A model generated the notes under the pieces. The model saw only the letters and a program-made list of their open reading frames with translations, was not told the DNA's origin and did not search any database. This document shows positions 48,180-55,748 of a stretch of 55,748 bases of DNA, piece by piece (position 1 is the first letter of the stretch; every line of letters begins with the position of its first letter). Location of the stretch: contig CM074813.1 of NCBI GenBank assembly GCA_037447605.1, positions 3,052,576 to 3,108,323 on the forward strand, given 5' to 3'. The stretch comes from Zygnema circumcarinatum. Taxonomy: Eukaryota; Streptophyta; Zygnematophyceae; Zygnematales; Zygnemataceae. A program made the translations under genes and the position numbers.

Positions 48180-49339
48180 CTACACTGGCACTGCCAGCTG
48201 TCCTACAACTTGAAGCATCACAGAAAGGCTAACGATAGCGAGCTTGAATGTGCATATTCTCGAGTTCTTGGTAGACGGTGTTTCAATATCAGGAGGCGTG
48301 GAGCAAGAGTCAATTGCAATGTGACCAATTGAATGGTCTGTGGGAGTACTCTCTGTTCCTCCTCCAACTGTGTGGAACACGAGAACGTTTGGATCTGCAC
48401 ATTCAACCGCCATTCCATCAATTAGGAAGGCCTGCATATACAAGCAGATATTTTATTTCTGCACATTTTTTTGAACAATTAAAATCAGGTGTCTGCTACA
48501 ATCTTGAACCACGATTTTTCCCTGTTCTTCTTCAGTTATTCTGCCGGCACGTCCTGTGTTCATTTTACCAGGGCAATCCACCATAAACGAAGTAGAGCCT
48601 GTCTTAAGAAGAAAATCAGGATCTGAACGAGAAAATGCAGGATATGCCTCGACAACTACGCTTTAGCACCAGAAAAAAGGAAAAAACGCATAGGGCTGCT
48701 GCAAGGGACTGCATACCTGCAATGCAATTGTAAGATGAGCAATCAACGTTCAGACTATAAGAGCTGTCCTTCTTCAAGTTAGTCAGTGCGAACTGATACA
48801 CTCTAGCGTCGTCATAAAGATCCTGATTACTGCAGTCGGAGGTCCCGTCCAAGCATAGTGTTGCCCGGCAAGAACTTTGGCACGTAGAGTTCCGAAATTC
48901 GATTGTCACAAATCGAAACGAATGAAATGTGTTGCTCGACAAAAAGCCTGTGAAAATTCTCAGCAACTAGACAGCATGAATCATTTCGCTACAAGTTTCA
49001 ATTCGCAGCACAGACAAGATTACAGTTTTCCTAAAGACTGCTACGCTATACATTGGAGAATCAATTTTGAAAGCTATTGAGCGATTTTAAGAAAGATGCA
49101 GCTTCTTGTGCATGATCGTGCTCGTGCTATTCACATCAATCACAAACACTGCCACGGAAGCACCATCTTGGGCAAAACTTACCTTCAGCCATACGCAGAT
49201 CTTTATCATCAACATCTGCTCCTACACAGCTGCTGCTTTTCAACAGATTCCTCCTCACATCATCAAGTACCTGCGAACTGGATGGCTCTAAAGCCCACGC
49301 TGCCAAGAAGCCCTGTAGTATCCAGCCATCAGAAAGCAT
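48180..49339 (-). CDS. Unknown Cys-rich protein, probably secreted with a C-terminal membrane/GPI-type tail
   Basis: I do not recognise the family. Exons in transcript order: 49339-49183, 48947-48717, 48598-48569, 48394-48180; total 633 bases, 210 residues, phases closing exactly. The middle is Cys-rich: NSTCQSSCRATLCLDG, SDCSNQDLYDDARVY, NVDCSSYNC, MVDCP. The C-terminus has a Ser/Thr/Pro stretch (PPDIETPSTKNSR) and then a hydrophobic tail (LAIVSLSVMLQVVGQLAVPV), the pattern of a GPI-anchored or single-pass surface protein. The N-terminus is uncertain. One start is the ATG at 49339, giving MLSDGWILQGFLAAWAL, a weak signal-peptide-like helix. The other option is that these exons continue the upstream frame through an 83-base intron at 49313-49395. 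The exon overlaps the next gene in another frame on the same strand. Confidence 0.5.
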
Positions 49340-49771
49340 CCAATCGTCATGATCGTGTAAGCAACGCTTCCGTCTAATATAGCATAACGCGCAACCTGAC
49401 TCTCCAACGACTCCAGAAATCCTTGTCTCCTCCCCGACTTGCAGCATACAAGACGTGCAAAGTCTTCTAACACCAGCACTTTGGAACCACTTTTTCTGCT
49501 TCGAACGCACATACCTACAAGTTTATAAGTTATTGAATGCAGCTTAAATCTTACCATCAGTAGCACGAGCAGGGTCAGCCATGGTTGCCATAAAATCCTG
49601 GAGAGTGTCTGCATGGCGGTCTACCATGTACATCCAGTCAACAGATCTCAAGAAATCTAAAGCTCCTGCTCTTGCAAGATTCAGCACCCAATCGCAAATT
49701 CTTGAAAGTCTCCAATCGGCTGAGAAGTAGGCGGCAGAGCGAGGAAGTGCGCGGTTTGCAAGGAGACGACG
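49288..49771 (-). CDS. Unknown small protein with one C-terminal membrane helix, 5' end unresolved
   Basis: Not recognised. Exons 49771-49555 and 49514-49288, joined in phase 1. The frame reads ADWRLSRICDWVLNLARAG, FLRSVDWMYMVDRHADTLQ, FMATMADPARATDG, KVLVLEDFARLVCC and then a helix YAILDGSVAYTIMTIGCFLM before the stop. The upstream part reads like real protein but has no ATG: an in-frame TAG at 49772-49774 lies right after a CAG acceptor-like site, with ATG 16 codons earlier at 49822. Either a leader exon is spliced on at 49771, or translation starts at 49633 (MYMVDRHAD). A good donor (AAAGTAAGC on the minus strand) near 49885 would support a leader intron. Alternatively this is the first half of one gene with the entry ending at 48180. 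Confidence 0.5.
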
Positions 49772-50267
49772 CTACTGAAATAGCTTCGACTTGGGCATAA
49801 AGCTGAAGTTGCAGCATTCCATGGCGGCGGTGACTGCCGGCGGCCCTGCCTGGCGCGAGCCGACTCACTCGGCGCCGCTTACTTTGTCCTTCAAATTTTC
49901 GCTTATCGTAAAACCACGTCCCCGGGCATTCAAACTTAGCGCCGGTCAGAGTCCAGGTCTACGCGCACAAGGAAAAACGAAGATCTAACGGCCAAATCAT
50001 CCCCTGCTTGGCTGCGGACGATTTTGGGCCGTTAGATATTGCCTCCGCCCAACGCATTTGCTCGATTTGCACTGCGAGCACAGCTCTGGGCCACACCATG
50101 CATCCATCATGCATGCATGCATGCATGGAAAGGTGACATCAGGTTGGCCCCATGCTCTCCACGACGCGAGCAAAAGTGAACAGCACACGTGGAACTCAAT
50201 GTGCAACATGGAATGGCAGATCCGCCATTCCCTTGTTGGGTCTGTCGAGTCAATACTATAGCCATTA

Positions 50268-50344
50268 GGGCGTGTCAGACTTAACAAAATGTTAAGAATA
50301 TCGAGTTTTTAGTATTACGAGATTTTTTTAAGTCTGACACGCCC
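50268..50344. mobile_element. 77-bp MITE-like element with 17-bp terminal inverted repeats
   Basis: Left end GGGCGTGTCAGACTTAA (50268-50284) is the exact reverse complement of the right end (50328-50344). A TA dinucleotide flanks both ends (50266-50267 and 50345-50346), the target duplication of Tc1/mariner-type elements; ATT also flanks both sides. No coding capacity, so it would need an outside transposase. The interior has a smaller inverted repeat, TTAACaaaatGTTAA (50281-50295). A simple hairpin of other origin is the alternative. Confidence 0.65.
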
Positions 50345-50649
50345 TATTGGAACCATTACACATTCGAAACGTTTCCACAGACATGCATCAAACCCGAATA
50401 GGGTAATTTTGCAGCTACAATATGAGAAGGAACAACAAAATTCGAATGATGCCGGCCTTGCCCAATGTTGCGTGGCTGGTGTTTGTCGGCGCCGTGCACC
50501 TTCATGCGCAGGACTAGACGTTTGTCGCCTCACAAGTCACAACTCGAGCGTCCAATGGCTTCGCCCATTGTCAACGGTTGGCTCGGTTCTACGCCAACGA
50601 CTGTGGAATGCATGGCAATCATAAAGAACAGGGGGATAATGGCATTGAA

Positions 50650-50680
50650 CCCACGATGGCGAGGCCATCAAATGTACAAT
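50650..50680. repeat. Dispersed short repeat, copy 2 of 2
   Basis: Near copy of 37344-37376, sharing CACGATGGCGA, GCCAT and AAATGTACA with a few substitutions. Intergenic. Confidence 0.5.
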
Positions 50681-51520
50681 CATAAAGCATCCAACCCTGC
50701 CAAACGTTGGCTATTCCAGCCATCAACGTTTCCAACCATTGCACACGGTTGCCAATTGAATGCGCCACCATTTGATGCGACAGGCGAACGCATCCAAGCC
50801 GCCCTGCGGAATCATTGCCATAATCCATCCCGCGGTTGACGAGTGCGTGTTTTGTCGTCACGCGACCAAAGCCCGGCCCGTCGTTTCCGTGCCACGTGGA
50901 GCCGTCCGTCTGTCTGCCCCCCGTCTGACGCGGCACCGTTTGTCGGACCCGCGTCCCCCTGATGTCCCCCGTGCGTCCCTCCGCTGGAAATATCGCCCAG
51001 CCCGTGCCCACCGCCCGCCGCCCGCCGCCCGCACGCCCGCCCTTCTCGCCCGCCCGCATTGATGGTGGCGGGCGGCGCCCCCTCCGCGCGGATCCGTCCG
51101 CGGACTTCCGACGATCTCTCGCGCATCGCTTCGCGGATCCTCCGCTGCGCTCATGGCCACGTGGCGCCTCGCACTCTGCACCAGACATCAATGTCGAGAG
51201 AGAAAAAATCTCAGTTCTAGATTCTTGGCCTCATATTCGCTGACGCGAAGGTGTGAGGGAGAGCTCCTATTGGCTCGTTAGGATGGCCAAATCCGGATCC
51301 CCGTGCGGCCGTTCGTGTCTCCGAGCCGCGCGGACGCGGCCACGTGTCCGCCGGCCGCCCGGCGCCGGCCCGTCTCATTGAAGGCGCGGCCGCTCTCAGC
51401 CGCCTGGCGGGCGCCCCCTCCCCCCCTTCTTCGCCCGGATCGGAGCGGAATCCGCCGTTGGCCGGCACGTGCCCAGCGGGGCGCCGTCCAGCGATCTTTT
51501 TTTTGTGTGTTTTCCCGCAC

Positions 51521-51896
51521 TGTACGGCGCGGTGACGTACGCACTGCATGTATGCACAGCATGCCCCATGTCACCATGTGGCCATGTGTAGCCACCTCGT
51601 ACGGCCTGCCTCGTACGGCCTTCCTCGTACGGCCTGCCTGCCCTGTCACAGTCAGACAACTCAGACGCCTTCCATCCGCGCGCCTCTGCCAAGTTCAGTA
51701 TTCGTCGCCTTGTGTCCGTACGCGCCACCTGTCGCGTCCATCCAACGGCCAAGTCCCGCGGCCCCGCGCCCTGTCCGGCCCTCCGAATCCCATATACGAC
51801 AGCGCCGGCAGATTTCGCCCGCCCGGGTGACCCGCGGCTCATTGAATGCGCGCTCGCTTCAGGTGCGCCCCCCGCTCGTACGGCTGCACTGTACGG
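51521..51896. promoter_or_regulatory. Cluster of GTAC-core sites (CGTACG/GTACGG)
   Basis: GTACGG or CGTACG occurs at about 51522, 51536, 51598, 51612, 51625, 51717, 51877 and 51891. The three at 51598-51630 form a 13-base tandem repeat CCTCGTACGGCCT. GTAC is the SBP-box core. The cluster lies 470-850 bases upstream of the Tudor-like gene. Confidence 0.45.
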
Positions 51897-52366
51897 ATCC
51901 CGCTGCGCGCCGCGAGGGGGTCGGCTCCGAGCCGCTTCCCCTGCGCGTGTGGGGCTTTGGTCGGCCAATGCGCGCGCGCCATGTAGGCGGGGGGGCCAGC
52001 GAGGCGGGCGGGCCGGCTAGCGGAGGGGCCCCATAAAGGCCGGCGGGGCGGGGCGAAGGGGGCTGAGAGGAGCGCTCTGGCAGACGGACGTGCGGACGGG
52101 CCGGGCCGGCAGACTGGCTGGCTGGCTGACTGACCAGCGGGCGGGCGGGCGGCGGACTGCCTGGCGGACGGCCGCCGCAGGGACCCGCGACGCGGCGGGA
52201 AACACGGGCGAGCGACCGGGAGGCAGGGCGGGGAGGGAGGGAGGGACCGAGAGCAGGGGTTGGGAGAGGGGGGGAGAGGGAGAGACTGGGGACAGGGAAA
52301 GGAGAGCTGCCGAGGAAGGGGCGGGAGGGGACAGCGTGCGAGGGAGGAGGGGCGAGAGAGCGGTGA

Positions 52367-54720
52367 ATGGCTACGCAGTGGGGGAAGGTCAGGCCTTCCT
52401 TGATCGAGGTCCCAAGAGGGAATGAGGAGGAGGAAGCCGAGCACTGCTCATCCCAACTACCAGATCTCACACGGAACTCTCCGGAAGACTTGCTCCGCTT
52501 CGTCGAGCTCTCTTTGAGAGAGTCTTTTCTGCGTATGGCGAATGAGGGAACTCAGCGAAGCGGGACCGGTAACGGTAGCGTCAATGGAGCGGAGGGAAAA
52601 TGGGGAAAATCCGGTAACCCTTTCTCTCCACGCGTCGCCCACGACTTCCCCACGCCGCCGCTGAGCCCTGATGGGCCGCCTGAGGGTTCAGGGAGAGCGG
52701 AGGATCAGGGGGCATATGCGGCGGCTCAGTCGGAGCATCCGTTTGAATGCGGGGAGAGTGAGCGAGAGCGGGAGAGTGAGCGAGAGCGGGAGAGGGAGGA
52801 AAAGGAGAAGGATAGGGAGGCTAGATGGAAGGGATTGTACACTGTGGGAGAGTCGGTGGTTGTGAGATGTAACCGCTCAAAATGGCGTTTTGCTGAGATT
52901 GTTAAGATCTCTGCTGAGGGCATAAGGCTTTGGGTGGCGTCTGCAAAAGCGAATGTGGACGTGCCGGCGGCTTTGGTGAACAGCCATTTAGCGAAGGAGT
53001 TTCCGGCGGAGTGTGGAGGGGAAGGGCAGCAGAGTTCTGGCCATGGACCGGGGACGGGAGGGAGGGGAGGGGGAGTGGGAGGGGTAGCGGTAGTGGAGGG
53101 AGGAGTTTCGAGTGGGAGAGGAAGGGTCGCGGTGCCTCCGGGGTCGGCGGGATATTTGAAGTCTCCAGTGCATGCGGTGCGGCCGGCGCATCTGTCTCAC
53201 AGGTAAGCAGAGGGATGGGAGCAAGGCAGAGGGAGGAGACAGGGAAAGGGAGGAAAGAGGTGAAATGCAGAAGAGAGAGGAGATTGGTGAGGGACATGTA
53301 TTGAATATTATCAGAGGCTTAGATTCTTCCTGATTTTGAAGCTGACTCGAGTCCATTTTTGAATGCAGACAACTTTACAAGCAGGTGGCGCTGGAGCCCT
53401 TGACCTTCCCTCCGTCCAGAACCGTTCATAGCGGCTCCAAGGAACGTGGATCTCCAGTTGAAGGAGTCTGTGATTTGGAGTGCGATGACGGCTTCTCCCC
53501 TGGGAACGGACGTTTTAGGGTTACAGCAAATGCAGTGGATGTTCTTAGCGTGGCGGGGGCGAACCCTATTCAAGGCGGAAGCAGCCGAAGAAGCAGCCAT
53601 GGCTGCCGAAGTAGTGGGGACGAGTCCCCTTTCAGGCCGGGAAGGTGTCCCTCTGTTGGAGCTCCCTCAAGGAGTTCAGGAACTCCGCCGAGTAGTGGGC
53701 TTTCAAGAACGCAAAGTCGCGACTTGAAGGCTTTTTTGGTGGAGCGGGAGACGAGCATTTCCGGTTAGTTAACGCTGAAACCCTAATCTTTGCTGTCGCA
53801 AATAAAGTGTAGGCTTTTTGTTGCCTATGTAACAGTGAGAGTGGGAGTTGTAGAGGTACGGAGAGTGAGGGGAGCGTGCGAATTGAAGGCGATGAAGGGC
53901 AAGGGATTGAAGGAGAATGATATGAAGAGATGTGATATGGAGAGTGAGTGGGGAAAGTACGCAATGTCGCTTGTGTTCTAAATTTGCTGCATTGTTTGAT
54001 TTCTGCTTTGCAGGCCGTCCTCGTCCTCCTAACGGAAAAGCGGGATCAAGTTCCATGGCGCCTGCTGTTCAACCGCTGGACGGTGTTCCAGTATTCAGTC
54101 ACAGAAGGAGAAGTAACATGACGCTTTTGTGCTCTACAGAGGGGCTGTATGGCGCTCTGCCTTCCCAAAAGAATGTCGCCGTGGAGCCGTCTTCAGACAG
54201 TGCAAGCGCAGCCAAACCGAAAGGGCTTCGAAGGACGCAATCTCTTGACAGCCGACAGGGATCCCGTAAAGTAGAAGCTTCTCCAACTCCAAGATGGTTC
54301 TCTCCTCCTGCTCCCGCTTCGCCTGCTCTCTATAATGAGAGAAAGGATGAAGGAGAGCCGTATCGGCAGATGTCGGAGGTCATGGCGGAGCCTGAAAATC
54401 TAAACCTACCAGATCGGGTCGAGACCTCAAAGGCTTCTGAAGCAGTTTCTGAAGCTTCTAGAAGCGAGATGGAGGGAGAGAAGGAGGGGGAGAAGGAGGG
54501 GGAGGGTGAGATTCAGTGGGGAGAAGAGCAACGGAGCATGTGGAGCATGGAAGGGCAGTGGATTGCCGTCGTAAAGAACGGAAAAGACACTCGGCCGAAG
54601 GATCCGGAGGTTGAGCGGATGGCGGCGTTTAAGGAGGGGAACTTGGGGAAGGATGTCTCGGAAGGGGGCAAGAAGACGAGAAAGAAGGAGGAATGGCTGC
54701 TCCCTTTGAAGCGAGATTAG
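52367..54720 (+). CDS. Unknown, mostly disordered protein with a Tudor-like segment
   Basis: Exons: 52367-53202, 53369-53763, 54014-54720; total 1938 bases, 645 residues, phases closing exactly. I do not recognise the family. Residues about 31-60 look helical (PEDLLRFVELSLRESFLRMA). A SERE/EREREE run at 131-150 is a simple-repeat product. Residues about 157-211 look like a small beta-barrel of Tudor/chromo-barrel type (LYTVGESVVVRCNRSKWRFA, IVKISAEGIRLWV). The rest is Ser/Pro/Gly-rich, with two RTQS-type motifs (LSRTQSRDLKAF and LRRTQSLDSRQG) that look like phosphorylation sites, and a basic C-terminus (KKTRKKEEWLLPLKRD). A chromatin or RNA-granule adaptor is possible but unproven. The ATG at 52367 follows a GA-rich leader. 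Confidence 0.8.
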
Positions 54721-55597
54721 CTTAGGTTAGGTTTCACAATTCAAGCTCAACTTGCTTGATTTTAAGCGTTAGCTAGGGTTTCAGCTTCAGTTTGATTAGG
54801 CCAAAGTGTACAGCAGGGTCACTTGTCAAAACTTATGTAAATCTTAAGCTGTTCATGTATCCTAAGTAGGAGGTTTAGATGTCCAGAGGGTAAACAGGGC
54901 TAGGCGAAGCTGTAGCTGTAACTGTAACATCATGAGGGCAATGTGCCCAGTTTTGGCTTTCAATAATGATCTACAGCAGGGGGGAATAAGAGGGCACTGC
55001 AGTCTTAGAAAAGCGGTCTTTTAGGTTATCTATCTGTCCAGCCCTGTCTCACTCGGCCGCGCTCCATTTCATCCGCACACATGTACACAAACAGGGAAAA
55101 ACCCGCACACTTTGTGTGTTGTTTCTGCCTATCCGTAGCTGGATGGTGCGAGAATGAATGATTGGTCGTTTTAATGATGCAGCAGATGAATGTGATGCTT
55201 TATCTCGTACACTATGTGGTTGCATGCGCAGGAAGGGTCTTCCTTCATTGTATCCCACTGGTTGCGCATCCTCCAATGGCAGAGCATGATGGTCTCCATG
55301 CTGGATACCTCTGCATGTCTGTCGGACCTTCGCATAGACGAAGCGGGAAAGTGCCACGCTCGATGTGGCCTTCATGCTGAATGAAGTTCGATGTTGGCGC
55401 GAAGGGACGGTTGCTCCCTCAGTGAGGGGAAGCAGTGCCCCAATGCGCAGTCGGAAGTAGTTCCCATGCCTCCTCGCCATGGCTACCTGCCTGCCTCCTT
55501 GAGTCGCGCCACACAAAAGTGCAGTACGTAGTGTGAGTTCACCAACACACGGTGGAACTTGGACGCCTGAAATATGGCAACAAGTCCATGGCAATGC

Positions 55598-55624
55598 CAT
55601 GCATGCATGCATGCATGCATGCAT
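55598..55624. repeat. (ATGC)n microsatellite
   Basis: About seven copies of ATGC, self-complementary. Shorter versions occur at 5731-5742, 15137-15157 and 50107-50126, so this is a recurrent simple repeat in this genome. Confidence 0.9.
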
Positions 55625-55733
55625 ACATGCGAGGTACGTGATGTTTGCACCAGCCATCCAAGCATGCATGTTGCGCTGCATGAGTGCCAGTGTGCCACAT
55701 GCCATCATCGCCTGCGACCCGCACGGTAAATCG

Positions 55734-55748
55734 CCCCCCCCCCCCCCC
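55734..55748. repeat. Poly(C) run at the window edge
   Basis: Fifteen C residues up to the last base. May continue outside the window or mark a contig end where the assembly stopped. Confidence 0.8.

Larger units (their letters stand above)
49772..52366. promoter_or_regulatory. GC-rich upstream region of the Tudor-like gene
   Basis: A long intergenic stretch with rising GC content. From about 50850 to 52360 it is CpG-rich like a CpG island and gives many long open frames on both strands, none with family features. CCACGTGG lies at 50892-50899 and 51157-51164. A CGTACG-rich part spans 51521-51896. Bases 52210-52366 are a GA-rich leader. A 77-base inverted-repeat element sits at 50268-50344. 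Confidence 0.5.
54721..55748. other. 3' flank of the Tudor-like gene to window end
   Basis: TGTAA occurs at 54836-54840, 54917-54921 and 54923-54927, likely near the poly(A) site. Beyond 55000 there is an unproved 219-codon minus-strand frame (55049-55708), rejected for lack of features. An ATGC repeat and a terminal C-run follow. Confidence 0.4.

Noticed and set aside
49106-49291. Plus-strand frame opening MCMIVLVLFTSITN, like a signal peptide
   Set aside because: Antisense to the exons of the minus-strand gene, with no following domain and no splice continuation.
50619-52470. Several 100- to 200-codon open frames on both strands
   Set aside because: They arise from CpG-rich DNA with few stop codons. 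Compositions are Arg/Pro/Ala-rich and overlap in all frames, with no family features.
55049-55708. 219-codon minus-strand open frame
   Set aside because: No recognisable domain. It includes the translation of the ATGC repeat (MHACMHACMH) and has no splice or neighbour support.
1-55748. CRISPR arrays, prophage, operon or bacterial features
   Set aside because: The window is intron-dense eukaryotic DNA. Repeats are tandem simple or minisatellite types without spacer structure.

Overview
This window looks like nuclear DNA from a green plant, most likely a streptophyte alga (charophyte grade) or another early-branching streptophyte. The genes are dense in short spliceosomal introns, at about one per 1.5 to 3 kb of gene, with mostly GT-AG borders and CT-rich tracts. 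The gene set is plant-like: SFR2, the A subunit of a two-part ATP-citrate lyase, an mTERF protein with nine helical motifs, HUA1/ZFN-type CCCH proteins and a plant-type P450 reductase. The species cannot be named from the sequence alone. Exon chains were assembled by eye from splice sites, reading phase and remembered family alignments. Nine models have lengths that divide exactly by three, which supports the junctions.

Layout, left to right. 45-3787 (+): 3' two thirds of an NADPH-cytochrome P450 reductase, with the 5' end outside the window. 4594-8335 (-): mTERF protein. 9093-13863 (+): RAE1 mRNA-export factor, divergent from mTERF across a 757-bp promoter region. 15381-19792 (-) and 21506-23993 (-): two tandem CCCH zinc-finger genes sharing intron positions. 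The first has five fingers and the second keeps only two. 25854-30113 (-): complete ATP-citrate lyase subunit A. 32192-36570 (+): a gene whose best match from memory is vertebrate M1AP, a meiosis I protein, with an unresolved 5' end. 37698-42914 (-): complete SFR2, a galactolipid-remodelling glycosyltransferase, with an unusually long charged insertion and an ABRE/DRE-like cluster upstream. 44342-47663 (+): a membrane-anchored amidase-family protein that has lost its catalytic triad. 48180-49771 (-): one or two unknown genes in overlapping frames. 49772-52366: GC-rich intergenic DNA with a 77-bp inverted-repeat element. 52367-54720 (+): an unknown, largely disordered protein with a Tudor-like segment.

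The genes do not form one pathway or operon. They are independent housekeeping genes (reductase, RAE1, ACLA), organelle genes (mTERF, SFR2) and poorly described genes. Most intergenic DNA is simple repeat, mainly CT/GA tracts, GC-rich minisatellites and ATGC repeats. I saw no CRISPR array, rRNA, convincing tRNA or intact transposon. The strongest leads are the M1AP-like gene, the degenerate amidase, the tandem CCCH pair with finger loss, the SFR2 insertion and promoter, and the overlapping reading frames at 49.2-49.8 kb.
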